DNA of 64,000 nucleotides from Mycolicibacterium frederiksbergense. GTDB taxonomy: Bacteria > Actinomycetota > Actinomycetes > Mycobacteriales > Mycobacteriaceae. The stretch is from positions 5,254,249-5,318,248 of the forward strand of contig NZ_CP038799.1 in assembly GCF_012223425.1 (NCBI RefSeq), given 5' to 3'. Of this stretch, positions 1 to 7,652 are shown in pieces. The notes beneath the pieces are model-generated. The model saw only the letters and a list, made by a program, of their open reading frames with translations, made no database searches and was not told the DNA's origin. The position numbers were made by a program, and so were the translations under genes. Positions within the stretch are counted from its first letter, which is position 1. Each line of letters opens with the position of its first letter.

Positions 1-82
1 CGATGCGGAAGAGCGCGGCGTAGCCGATCTGCCCTGCGGCGCCGGTGACGACGACAGTGATCGGTGATGGGATCGGGGACAT
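1..82 (-). CDS. mdh: Malate dehydrogenase, N-terminal fragment (cut by window edge)
   Basis: Only the first 27 codons are present; the rest lies before base 1. Translation from the ATG at 82 gives a short polar start followed by VVVTGAAGQIGYAALFRI. This is the NAD-binding Rossmann entry of bacterial malate dehydrogenase, whose family signature is TGAAGQIGYSLLFR. The enzyme interconverts malate and oxaloacetate in the cytosolic TCA cycle. The upstream ferredoxin reductase gene on the same strand ends 24 bases before this start, so co-transcription is possible. The assignment rests on the N-terminal motif alone; the active-site region cannot be seen. Confidence 0.85.
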   Translation of the reverse strand, partial: MSPIPSPITVVVTGAAGQIGYAALFRI

Positions 83-106
83 GTACCCGACCCTAGTCAA
101 CGATTC

Positions 107-1330
107 CTAGACCAGTTCGGACAGCGGGACTTTGGGGTCGGCCAGTCGATCGGTGTCGATCTTCGCACCGGCGCGGATGATCGCCTTGATGTCATCGAGA
201 CCATCCCAGATGTTCACGTTCATCCCGGCCAGTACCCGCTTCTTCTTGTCGAGCCAGAACACGGTGAACTCGCGCTTGTCGACGTCACCCCGGAACACCG
301 CCGCGTCGTACTTCGGTGCGTGGCCGACGTATTCCATGCCGAGGTCGTACTGGTCGGTGAAGAAATACGGGAGCTCGTCATAGCTACCCGGGCTCCCGAG
401 CATGCCGCTCACCGCGACGGCCGGTTGCTTGAGCGCGTTGGCCCAGTGTTCGGTGCGGACGCGCCCACCGAAGAGCGGATGTCGCGCGGCGGCGATGTCA
501 CCGACGGCGTACACATCGTCGTCGCTGGTTTTCAGCGACTCGTCGACGGCCACACCGCCGTCGTCCAGCGTGAGCCCGGCTTTCTCGGCGAGCGCGATAT
601 TGGGTTCCGCGCCGACGGCGATCAGGACCAAGTCGGCCGACACGGTGGACCCATCTGCGAGTCGCAGTCCACTCGCGGTGCCCTCGGCGGTGGTGGTGAC
701 GGCCTCGACCGTCGTGTTCAGCCGCAGATCCACACCGTGGTCGGTGTGCAGGGCCGCGAACACCTGCGCGACCTCGGGTCCGAGGGCCCCCAGCAGGGGC
801 AGTTCTGCGCTTTCCACAACGGTGACCTGTGCGCCACGGGTCCGGGCCACGGCGGCGACCTCCAGCCCGATCCACCCGGCGCCGACGATGGCGAGCCTGC
901 TGCGCTCGGTCAGCGCCGACAGCAGCGCGGAGGCATCGTCGGCGGTGCGCAGTACGTGCACGCCCTCGGCGTCGGCGCCCAGCAGGTCAAGGCGGCGAGC
1001 CCGCGAGCCGGTCGCAAGCAGCAGCTTGTCGTAGTGCTCATGGCGGCCGTCATCGAAACCGACGCTGTGGCCGCCCGTGTCGATGACCTGCACGCCGGTG
1101 CCCAGGCGCAGGTCCACATCGTGCTCGGTGTACCACTCGGCGGGGTGCACGGTGAAATCCGCCAGTGACTTCTCGCCGGCGAGGTAGTCCTTGGACAGGG
1201 GCGGCCGCTCGTAGGGGAGTTGTTCTTCGTTCCCGAACAAGATGATCTTGCCTTCGAAGCCGTTGTCGCGCAGTCCTTCCGCGGCCTTGGCGCCGGCCAG
1301 GCCGGCACCGACGATGACGTATGTGGGCAT
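107..1330 (-). CDS. FAD-dependent ferredoxin/rubredoxin reductase-type oxidoreductase
   Basis: The 407-residue protein has the two-dinucleotide-fold layout of NAD(P)H:ferredoxin or rubredoxin reductases. The FAD fold is GAGLAG at residues 8-13, the NAD(P) fold is VGAGWIG near 149-155, and the second FAD signature YAVGDIAAA lies near 268. PYERPPLSK near 39-47 is typical of ferredoxin reductases that serve P450s and oxygenases (rhodocoxin or putidaredoxin reductase group). It probably passes electrons from NAD(P)H to a small ferredoxin. It resembles M. tuberculosis Rv0688 in length and motifs. The ATG at 1330 follows AGGAG at a 6-base spacing. No ferredoxin gene is adjacent; P450 genes lie at 46.4 and 53.7 kb. 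The electron acceptor is unknown. Confidence 0.85.
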   Translation of the reverse strand: MPTYVIVGAGLAGAKAAEGLRDNGFEGKIILFGNEEQLPYERPPLSKDYLAGEKSLADFTVHPAEWYTEHDVDLRLGTGVQVIDTGGHSVGFDDGRHEHYDKLLLATGSRARRLDLLGADAEGVHVLRTADDASALLSALTERSRLAIVGAGWIGLEVAAVARTRGAQVTVVESAELPLLGALGPEVAQVFAALHTDHGVDLRLNTTVEAVTTTAEGTASGLRLADGSTVSADLVLIAVGAEPNIALAEKAGLTLDDGGVAVDESLKTSDDDVYAVGDIAAARHPLFGGRVRTEHWANALKQPAVAVSGMLGSPGSYDELPYFFTDQYDLGMEYVGHAPKYDAAVFRGDVDKREFTVFWLDKKKRVLAGMNVNIWDGLDDIKAIIRAGAKIDTDRLADPKVPLSELV

Positions 1331-1351
1331 GGTGTTCTCCTTTGATCAGGG

Positions 1352-1987
1352 CTATGCGGACAGCCGCTCGCGCAGCTGTTGGTCGAGCGATGCGCGCACC
1401 AGGGCGGCAGCCAGCTCAGCGGGCCTGCCCTCGGACAGTTCGAGCAACTGTTCGGGATCGCCGGGAAGTCCAAGTTCGCGGGCCGTCCTCACTGCGCGGT
1501 CGTCGAAATAGGGCTGGGCCCATGGCCATACGTTCTGCACTTCACGCAGGAAAATGTCGGCTCCGGTGGGACCGATGCCGTCGAACTGCTGTAAGGCCTG
1601 GGCCGCGGCTCGAGGGTCATGCCCGGCTTCCTCGGCCAGGTTGCGGAGGTCACCGGAGTAGCGGTCTCTCACGGCGGTGGCGAGTTCGGTGAGCCGGGTC
1701 GCCGAACTCTCGTCGTACCGGGCGTAGCCGGCACGTCCGAACGCTGCGATCATCGTCGGCCGGTCGGCGCGCAGCACATCCGCCGGCGTGCGTAGCCCGG
1801 CACCGAACAGTTCCCGGGCGGCGGCGACCGCGACCGAGGCGGCAATGGGCTTGCTGGCCAGCATCGTCAGCGTCAGCAGCTGGAACAGCGGTTTGGGTTT
1901 GTCGCGCAGCGTGATGCAGGCCTCGTCGGCGTAGGTGGTGCCCGCCTGCTGGAGCAGGCGGCTGATCGAGGTGGTCGAGCCTGCCAT
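1352..1987 (-). CDS. HhH-GPD family (endonuclease III-like) protein
   Basis: A 211-residue helical protein with a helix-hairpin-helix core: FDGIGPTGADIF near residues 133-144 followed by FDDRAVRTARELG. HhH-GPD base-excision glycosylases have LPGVGxxTA followed by a conserved Asp. Here the Asp could be one of the two in FDD, but no Lys is visible in the usual place and there is no C-terminal CxxxxxxCxxCxxxC iron-sulfur motif. It is therefore likely a non-FeS, structure-specific or glycosylase-like protein, and the reaction is not predictable from sequence. It lies 21 bases upstream of the ferredoxin reductase start in a leftward run; the link is probably only transcriptional. Confidence 0.65.
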   Translation of the reverse strand: MAGSTTSISRLLQQAGTTYADEACITLRDKPKPLFQLLTLTMLASKPIAASVAVAAARELFGAGLRTPADVLRADRPTMIAAFGRAGYARYDESSATRLTELATAVRDRYSGDLRNLAEEAGHDPRAAAQALQQFDGIGPTGADIFLREVQNVWPWAQPYFDDRAVRTARELGLPGDPEQLLELSEGRPAELAAALVRASLDQQLRERLSA

Positions 1988-2026
1988 CGGGTAGTCATAC
2001 CCCGGTGCTCCGGTGCCTAATCGGGC

Positions 2027-2359
2027 CTACTTGGGCGGCAGGGTCGACGCGTACTCGACGCCGCGGGTCACCCACGGTTGCAACTGCCGTTTGGTGGTCA
2101 CACCGGCCGCCGCGACCCGGACCCAGCCGCGAGTTTCCCTGCCCGCCATGATCATCGGTTCGACGTGCGCACGGGTGAGCAGGGCGGCGGTGTCCTCGGC
2201 CGGCACCCGCACCATCAGGCCGCCGGCCCCGGACACGCAGACGGCCATATGGCCGTGCACGAGGAAGGCCAGCCCGCCGAACATGCGTCTCTCGTCGACG
2301 CCGGCGGCCATCGCCACCAGCTCCCTGACCCGCTCGGCCAGATCCTCGTCGTAGGCCAT
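2027..2359 (-). CDS. TfoX N-terminal domain protein
   Basis: A 110-residue protein whose first half reads MAYDEDLAERVRELV followed by RRMFGGLAFLVHGHMAVCV, the core of the TfoX/Sxy N-terminal domain (K/R-x-MFGG-x-x-F/Y). In gammaproteobacteria TfoX regulates competence, but the short actinobacterial versions are single-domain proteins without proven function. The stop of the upstream F420-type gene is only 4 bases before this start, so the two are probably translated from one message. No membrane segment or signal peptide is visible. The family call is fairly safe; the role is unknown. Confidence 0.7.
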   Translation of the reverse strand: MAYDEDLAERVRELVAMAAGVDERRMFGGLAFLVHGHMAVCVSGAGGLMVRVPAEDTAALLTRAHVEPMIMAGRETRGWVRVAAAGVTTKRQLQPWVTRGVEYASTLPPK

Positions 2360-2363
2360 CGGT

Positions 2364-2753
2364 CTAGTCCAGGTCGACGCGGATGGTCAGGAGGTCACTG
2401 CCCATCACCCGGACCATCGAGCTGTTGAGCTGCGGCAGTTGGGCCAGCCGGGCGATCGGGTCGTCGGAGGGCAGCAGGTGCGCGGTGCCCGTGCGCCACC
2501 GCCCGCGGATGCGTACCCGGACAGCAGGATTGGCCTTGATGTTCAGCACGTAGTGCGAATGCTCCCCGTGCTCGGACACCATCCAGAACTGGTCGTCGAC
2601 AACCCGGCCGCCGACGGCGGTGCGCCGCGGCAACCCGGATCTGCGCCCGATCGTCTCCAGCATGGTGACGGGCAGCTTACGGCCGATCGGGTTGACGACG
2701 CGGCGCTGTGCCGCGTGCACGACGCGGCGCTTGGCGGTGTTGAAGTCGGTCAT
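2364..2753 (-). CDS. Deazaflavin (F420)-dependent nitroreductase family protein
   Basis: A 129-residue beta-barrel protein of the DDN/F420H2-dependent quinone reductase family, greatly expanded in mycobacteria. Supporting segments are LETIGRRSGLPRRTAVGGRVV (the typical T-x-GR-S/K-SG-x-x-R-x-x-P core) and the C-terminal L-LTIRVDL strand. Known members use reduced coenzyme F420 to reduce quinones, fatty-acid-type enones or nitroimidazoles; a few bind heme, FMN or biliverdin instead. The N-terminal basic helix (AKRRVVHAAQRRVVNP) could be peripherally membrane-associated. It is followed after 4 bases by the TfoX-domain gene. Substrate is not predictable. Confidence 0.75.
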   Translation of the reverse strand: MTDFNTAKRRVVHAAQRRVVNPIGRKLPVTMLETIGRRSGLPRRTAVGGRVVDDQFWMVSEHGEHSHYVLNIKANPAVRVRIRGRWRTGTAHLLPSDDPIARLAQLPQLNSSMVRVMGSDLLTIRVDLD

Positions 2754-2801
2754 CGGGCTCCCCGAGTTGCTGGTCAGCCGAGTCTATTCGGTGACCGGAC
2801 C

Positions 2802-3278
2802 TCACACCTGGACAACGACACGCGGCCGGCAGCCGACATCGAAATTGACCGAGTTGGCGATGAAGCAGAGTTCGTGTGCACGCTCGTGGATGCTGGTGAG
2901 CGCCTCGGCGTGCTGCGCATCGGTGATGTGCACGGTCGGTCGCAGCACGACTTCGGTGAAATGCCCTCCGCCGTCGGCGGTCTGGGCCATGGTGCCCGAC
3001 GGGTGGTCGGTGTAGCCGGTCACCGTGACACCGTCCTGCGCGCACAACGCCAGCACCCAGAGCATGTGGCACTGTGACAGCGACGCCACCAAAAGCTCCT
3101 CGGGGTTCCAGCGCTCGGCCGCGCCCCGGAAACTGGGATCGGCGCTGCCGGGGATGGTCGGCTTACCGGGTGCGCTGATGTCGTGGGCGCGTTCATACTC
3201 CCGGTAGCCGCTGGTGCCGGAGCCGGTGTTGCCGGTCCAGGTGATGTCGAGCTCGTAGTGATGCGTCTTGTCGGCCAT
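2802..3278 (-). CDS. OsmC family peroxiredoxin
   Basis: The 158-residue protein has both reactive cysteine contexts of the OsmC/Ohr fold: LVASLSQCHMLW near residue 85 and the second Cys in ELCFIANSVNF near 140. It also has the conserved NPEELLVASL lead-in. OsmC/Ohr proteins reduce organic or lipid hydroperoxides with thiol recycling, in the cytosol. The TGNTGSGTSGYREYERAH segment near the start is typical of the YhfA/OsmC-like subgroup rather than true Ohr. It is followed leftward by the deazaflavin-family gene after 48 bases. Downstream (to its right) sits the lon terminator palindrome, so it probably has its own promoter just upstream of 3278. Confidence 0.8.
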   Translation of the reverse strand: MADKTHHYELDITWTGNTGSGTSGYREYERAHDISAPGKPTIPGSADPSFRGAAERWNPEELLVASLSQCHMLWVLALCAQDGVTVTGYTDHPSGTMAQTADGGGHFTEVVLRPTVHITDAQHAEALTSIHERAHELCFIANSVNFDVGCRPRVVVQV

Positions 3279-3294
3279 CGGGTCACCCTAGCTG

Positions 3295-3356
3295 CGCGAA
3301 CAGACACAAATGGCCCACAAATCCGTCGGATTTGGGGCCATTTGTGTCTGCTCGCG
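3295..3356. terminator. Long palindrome immediately downstream of lon
   Basis: Two arms of about 30 bases face each other around base 3326. The left arm begins CGCGAACAGACACAAATGG and the right arm ends CCATTTGTGTCTGCTCGCG, with one mismatch and one single-base bulge. The palindrome starts 11 bases after the lon stop codon and would fold into a near-continuous hairpin in RNA of either strand. There is no T-tract, as is common for mycobacterial terminators. It may act as a terminator for lon or be a member of a dispersed intergenic palindrome family; compare the palindrome at 30812-30873. Confidence 0.6.
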
Positions 3357-3366
3357 AGGGCGAGGG

Positions 3367-5700
3367 TCAGGCGGCCTGGGTAGCCGGTTCCGCCACCGGC
3401 TCCAGCGCCAAGGCGACGATCTCGGCGACATCGGTCATCGGCCTGACCTCCAGCGCCTGCAACACCTCGGCCGGGACCTCGTCGAGATCCGGCTCGTTGC
3501 GCTGCGGAATGAAGACCGTCTTCAGCCCCGCCCGTTGCGCGGCCAACAGCTTCTGCTTGACGCCGCCGATCGGCAGCACCCGGCCGTTCAGCGTGACCTC
3601 ACCGGTCATGCCGACATCACCGCGCACCTGCCGGCCGGTGGCCATCGAAACCAACGCCGTCACCATGGTGACGCCCGCCGACGGGCCGTCCTTGGGCACC
3701 GCGCCCGCCGGCACGTGCACATGGATCTGGCGGTCCAGGGCCTTCGGATCCACGCCCAACTGCTCGGCGTGGGCCCGCACGTAGGACAGCGCGATCTGCG
3801 CAGACTCCTTCATGACGTCACCCAGCTGTCCGGTCAGCTTCAAGCCCGGTTCGGCATCCACCGCGCCGGCCTCGATGTAGAGCACATCGCCACCCAGGCC
3901 GGTGACGGCCAGGCCGGTCGCCACACCGGGCACCGCGGTGCGTTCGTCGGAGTCCGGCGTGAACCGCGGACGGCCCAGGTACTCAACGAGATCCGGCTCA
4001 TCGACGATGAGGCTGGTCAATCCTCCGGGTGCCAGCTTCGTGGTGACCTTGCGCAATGCCTTGGCCAGCAACCGCTCGAACTGCCGCACCCCCGGTTCGC
4101 GGGTGTAGTCCGCGGCGATCTTGCGCAACGCCGCGTCGGTGAGCGTGACCTCGTCGGAGGTCAGCGCGGCCCGTTCGGCTTGCCGGGGCAGCAGGTAGTC
4201 CCGCGCGATGGCCACTTTGTCGTCCTCGGTGTAGCCGTCGATCTGGATCAGCTCCATGCGGTCCAGCAGCGCCGACGGGATGTTCTCGATGACGTTGGCC
4301 GTCGCCAGGAACACCACATCGCTCAGGTCCAGATCCAGCTCCAGGTAGTGGTCGCGGAACGTATGGTTCTGCGCCGGATCCAGCACCTCGAGCAGGGCCG
4401 ATGACGGGTCGCCGCGGTAATCCGAGCCGACCTTGTCGATCTCGTCGAGCAGCACGACGGGGTTCATCGACCCGGCCTCGCCGATGGCGCGGACGATACG
4501 GCCGGGTAGCGCGCCGACGTAGGTGCGCCGGTGGCCGCGGATCTCCGCCTCGTCACGCACGCCGCCGAGGGCGACCCGAACGAACTTGCGGCCCAACGCC
4601 CGTGCCACGGATTCACCCAGGGACGTCTTGCCGACACCGGGAGGACCGGCCAGCACCATGACGGCGCCGGAGCCGCGCCCACCGACGACTGACATGTTGC
4701 GCTGCGCGCGACGGGCGCGCACGGCCAGGTACTCGACGATGCGGTCCTTGACGTCGTCGAGGCCGTGGTGATCGGCATCCAGGATCTCGCGGGCCGACTT
4801 CAGGTCGGTGGCGTCCTCGGTGGTGACGTTCCAGGGCAGGTCCAGGACGGTGTCCAGCCAGGTGCGGATCCAGCCGCCCTCGGGGCTCTGGTCGCTGGAG
4901 CGTTCCAGCTTGCCCACCTCGCGCAGCGCGGCCTCGCGGACCTTCTCGGGCAGGTCGGCGGCCTCGACACGCGAGCGGTAATCGGCCTCTTCTGCAGTGC
5001 CGTCCGGACCCAACTCGCCCAATTCCTTGCGGATGGCGGCGAGTTGCTGGCGCAGCAGGAATTCCTTCTGCTGCTTGTCCATCCCGGACCGGACATCCTC
5101 GGCGATCTTGTCGTTGACCTCGACCTCGGCCAGGTGTTCACCCGTCCACTCGATGAGCTGACGCAGCCGCTGCGAGACATCCTCGGTCTCCAGCAGTTCA
5201 CGTTTCTGCACATCGGTCAGGTACGACGCATAGCCGGCGGTATCGGCCATGGCGGACGGATCGGTGATCTTGTTGACCACGTCGACGATCTGCCACGCCT
5301 CGCGCCGCTGCAGCATCGCCAGCAGCAGCTTCTTGTACTCGGCGGCCAGCGCGCGAGTCTCCTCGTTGGCCTCGGCATCGGCCACTTCGGTGACCTCCAC
5401 CCAGAGCGCCGCGCCCGGTCCGGTCGTCCCGGTACCGATGTGGGCACGTCGTTCGCCCTTGACGACGGCAGCGGCACCGCCGCCCGGAATGCGTCCGACC
5501 TGCACGATCGAGGCAAGCACACCGTAGGTGGGGTAGCGGTCATCCAGGCGCGGGGCGATCAGCAGCTGTCCGGAGTCGCTGGACTGGGCGGCGTCGACGG
5601 CGGCCCGGGCGGCGTCGTCGAGCTCGATGGGCACCACCATTCCTGGCAGCAGGATGGGCTCACGGACGAACACGACCGGGACGGAGATGGGTTCAGACAT
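3367..5700 (-). CDS. lon: ATP-dependent protease La (Lon)
   Basis: The 777-residue product is a full-length LonA. It has an N-terminal substrate-binding domain (about 1-200), a coiled segment rich in KQQKEFLLRQQL, an AAA+ module with Walker A GPPGVGKT near 352-359 and Walker B VVLLDEID near 415-422, and a C-terminal protease domain. The catalytic dyad is Ser in PKDGPSAG near 674 and Lys in PIGGVKQKL near 715. It degrades damaged and some regulatory proteins in the cytosol. The ATG at 5700 follows GGAGGA closely; a TTG one codon upstream is in frame but sits on top of the ribosome site. A HAIR (HspR) box lies 14 bases upstream. Lon is present in fast-growing mycobacteria and absent from M. tuberculosis. 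Confidence 0.97.
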   Translation of the reverse strand: MSEPISVPVVFVREPILLPGMVVPIELDDAARAAVDAAQSSDSGQLLIAPRLDDRYPTYGVLASIVQVGRIPGGGAAAVVKGERRAHIGTGTTGPGAALWVEVTEVADAEANEETRALAAEYKKLLLAMLQRREAWQIVDVVNKITDPSAMADTAGYASYLTDVQKRELLETEDVSQRLRQLIEWTGEHLAEVEVNDKIAEDVRSGMDKQQKEFLLRQQLAAIRKELGELGPDGTAEEADYRSRVEAADLPEKVREAALREVGKLERSSDQSPEGGWIRTWLDTVLDLPWNVTTEDATDLKSAREILDADHHGLDDVKDRIVEYLAVRARRAQRNMSVVGGRGSGAVMVLAGPPGVGKTSLGESVARALGRKFVRVALGGVRDEAEIRGHRRTYVGALPGRIVRAIGEAGSMNPVVLLDEIDKVGSDYRGDPSSALLEVLDPAQNHTFRDHYLELDLDLSDVVFLATANVIENIPSALLDRMELIQIDGYTEDDKVAIARDYLLPRQAERAALTSDEVTLTDAALRKIAADYTREPGVRQFERLLAKALRKVTTKLAPGGLTSLIVDEPDLVEYLGRPRFTPDSDERTAVPGVATGLAVTGLGGDVLYIEAGAVDAEPGLKLTGQLGDVMKESAQIALSYVRAHAEQLGVDPKALDRQIHVHVPAGAVPKDGPSAGVTMVTALVSMATGRQVRGDVGMTGEVTLNGRVLPIGGVKQKLLAAQRAGLKTVFIPQRNEPDLDEVPAEVLQALEVRPMTDVAEIVALALEPVAEPATQAA

Positions 5701-5713
5701 CAATCCTCCAAAG

Positions 5714-5732
5714 TTGATTCTGTTGCACTCAA
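5714..5732. promoter_or_regulatory. HspR-type HAIR box upstream of lon
   Basis: The sequence TTGATT-N7-ACTCAA matches the HspR-associated inverted repeat (CTTGAGT-N7-ACTCAAG) at 11 of the 12 inner bases, with the required 7-base spacer CTGTTGC. One more flanking pair (G/C) extends the repeat. It lies 14 bases upstream of the lon ATG. HspR represses chaperone genes in actinomycetes, and lon is an HspR target in Streptomyces, so heat-shock control of this lon is a direct prediction. Whether it overlaps the promoter core depends on the unmapped start site. Confidence 0.75.
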
Positions 5733-5799
5733 CTCAGTGGCGGTGCGGATTGTTCCCGCGGGAGTTCATCGGGTCGTGCTCTCAGGAGCGCGGCAACCG

Positions 5800-6531
5800 T
5801 CAGCGGAGGTCGAGCAGGCGTTGCACGGGGCTGTCGGCGAGGTGGGTGCAGAGGTCGAGAGCGTTGTCGAACACCACCTCGGCGCCGGCCTGCTCGAGCT
5901 CGCCGCGTGAGACGCCCCCGCTGAGGACGCCGATGCAGGCCACCCCGGCAGCGACGCCGGCCTTTGCATCCCACACGGCGTCGCCGACGAAAACGGCGCG
6001 CTGCGGACTGACCTGCGCGCGCGCCAAAGCGATGTGGACGATATCGGGCTCGGGCTTAGCCGTCTCGACATCCTGCGCCGAGGTCGCGGTGGAGATCAGG
6101 TCGTCACGGTCGAGCACTGCGCGTAGCGTGGCGAACTCGTCTTCGGGAGCGGAGGTGGCCAGCACGACCTGTAGTCCCATCGAATCGATGAGTTCCAGGA
6201 TTTCGCGTGCACCAGGCAACGGAGACAGCAGCGATGCCGTCTCCTGGTAGTACTGCTTGTGGAGATCTTTGAGCCGGTTGCGCGAGTCCTCTTCTGCTGC
6301 AGTGGCCAACGTGTCGAGCAGCTTCTCGCCGTCCATACCGATGGACCGGTGAATCTGCCAGCTCTGCACCGGAATTCGCAGGTCGGTGAACGCACGGTGC
6401 CAGGCGTGCACGTGCAGATAATTCGAATCGACCAAGGTGCCGTCGACATCGAACAGCACGGCAGGGGGATGTACGTCGTCAGGCACGTCGTCAGGCATGC
6501 CCATTCGGCGCACTGTCAAACCCCATCCCAC
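5800..6531 (-). CDS. HAD family hydrolase (phosphoglycolate phosphatase-like)
   Basis: The product has all four HAD motifs. Motif I is VLFDVDGTLVDSN near residue 25, motif II is the Ser in LATSAPEDEF, motif III is the Lys in ETAKPEPDI, and motif IV is VFVGDAVWDAKAG. The helical cap between motifs I and II makes it subclass IA, like phosphoglycolate phosphatase, beta-phosphoglucomutase and Gph. Substrate is unknown; it acts on a small phosphorylated metabolite in the cytosol. The longest reading starts at a GTG at 6531, 4 bases after the upstream hydrolase stop. ATG codons at 6504 and 6498 are alternatives and none has a strong ribosome site. Confidence 0.8.
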   Translation of the reverse strand: MGWGLTVRRMGMPDDVPDDVHPPAVLFDVDGTLVDSNYLHVHAWHRAFTDLRIPVQSWQIHRSIGMDGEKLLDTLATAAEEDSRNRLKDLHKQYYQETASLLSPLPGAREILELIDSMGLQVVLATSAPEDEFATLRAVLDRDDLISTATSAQDVETAKPEPDIVHIALARAQVSPQRAVFVGDAVWDAKAGVAAGVACIGVLSGGVSRGELEQAGAEVVFDNALDLCTHLADSPVQRLLDLR

Positions 6532-6535
6532 CGAT

Positions 6536-7462
6536 CTACGTGATGGACCAGAACTCGAGCAGGGTGCGGATGGTCGCCACCAGGGGGAGAGGTTGGTCCA
6601 GCATCGGGTGGTGCCCCGCCTCGGCGAGTTCGACGAATGGGCCCCGCAATTGCAGCAGGGAACGGATCTGATCGGCCATCGGCGGTGGCACCAGACCGTT
6701 CTCGCACCGCAAATATCCTATCCGGCAGGGAATTCGGGCGAAGACGTTCTCCAGGATCTCGTCATCGGCCGGCGTCTCTTCCAGCCGCAGGCCGCCGAAG
6801 ATCTCGGGGTCGAACTTCCACACCCATCCGCTGTCGGCCTTGCGCACCGACTGCGCGGCGATATGGCGTTCGATGAACGGCAGTGTCACCGCTTGGGTGG
6901 GCACCGCTCGGAAGCGTGCCAGGATCTCTGCCTCGGTGCGGTATCCGGGAGTGTCGCGGCGACGGGTGGCCAACCGCGACTCCTCGGGAACGCGGTCGCT
7001 CAGCGGTGAATCGATGACCAGGACGCTGTCGATCTGCTTCCCGTACCGGGTGGCTGCCGCCGCGCCGACCCATCCGCCCATGCTGTGTCCCACGACAGCG
7101 GGCCGGGCCGACGACCCGGAGGCCTCCGCCGCGGCGAGCACCTCGCGCGCCCACATCGACATGGAGTATTCCGGGCGCGTGCCGCTGTCACCGTGCCCGC
7201 TCAGGTCGAGAGCGACGACCCGGTGGGTGACGGTGAACAAGGGAGCGATGTGATCCCACCATCCGGAGTGCGCGCCGCCACCGTGGACGAACAGCAACGG
7301 TGGCTTGTCGGTATCGCCCCACAGACGTAGATGGATGCGGCACCCGCGGACGTCGATCGCGGAATGTTCGGGCCTGACAGCCAGGGCGGCGCTGAACCAT
7401 TCCGGCACGTCGACCACCGGTTCCGGGTCCGACGGCGTTCCGCGGCGGAACTTGAGACTCAT
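6536..7462 (-). CDS. Alpha/beta hydrolase
   Basis: A 308-residue alpha/beta-hydrolase-fold enzyme. Visible elements are the oxyanion loop LLFVHGGGAHSGWWD near 56-70, the nucleophile elbow GHSMGGW near 125, and the catalytic His in EAGHHPMLDQP near the C-terminus. DLSGHGDSG fits the strand before the elbow. Members include esterases, epoxide hydrolases and C-C hydrolases; the HGGG-type oxyanion loop suits an esterase or lipase but does not settle the substrate. No signal peptide is visible. It is probably co-transcribed with the HAD gene 4 bases downstream and has the divergent BCCT transporter upstream. Confidence 0.8.
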   Translation of the reverse strand: MSLKFRRGTPSDPEPVVDVPEWFSAALAVRPEHSAIDVRGCRIHLRLWGDTDKPPLLFVHGGGAHSGWWDHIAPLFTVTHRVVALDLSGHGDSGTRPEYSMSMWAREVLAAAEASGSSARPAVVGHSMGGWVGAAAATRYGKQIDSVLVIDSPLSDRVPEESRLATRRRDTPGYRTEAEILARFRAVPTQAVTLPFIERHIAAQSVRKADSGWVWKFDPEIFGGLRLEETPADDEILENVFARIPCRIGYLRCENGLVPPPMADQIRSLLQLRGPFVELAEAGHHPMLDQPLPLVATIRTLLEFWSIT

Positions 7463-7652
7463 CGTGAGGAGTCTGTCTCATCGCCTGACCTGCCCGATAT
7501 CCGGCCCGCGTGTGTGCGGTGGCCTTGTTGCCTGGGCTGGTGTTGCTGCAAACGGTGCAGGTATGGTCAAACCTCGCTGGGCCCAACGCCAGCTGACGGC
7601 CAGAACCTGACTGGCGCACGTGACGAGACGATGACGATGACGAGGTCTGTTG

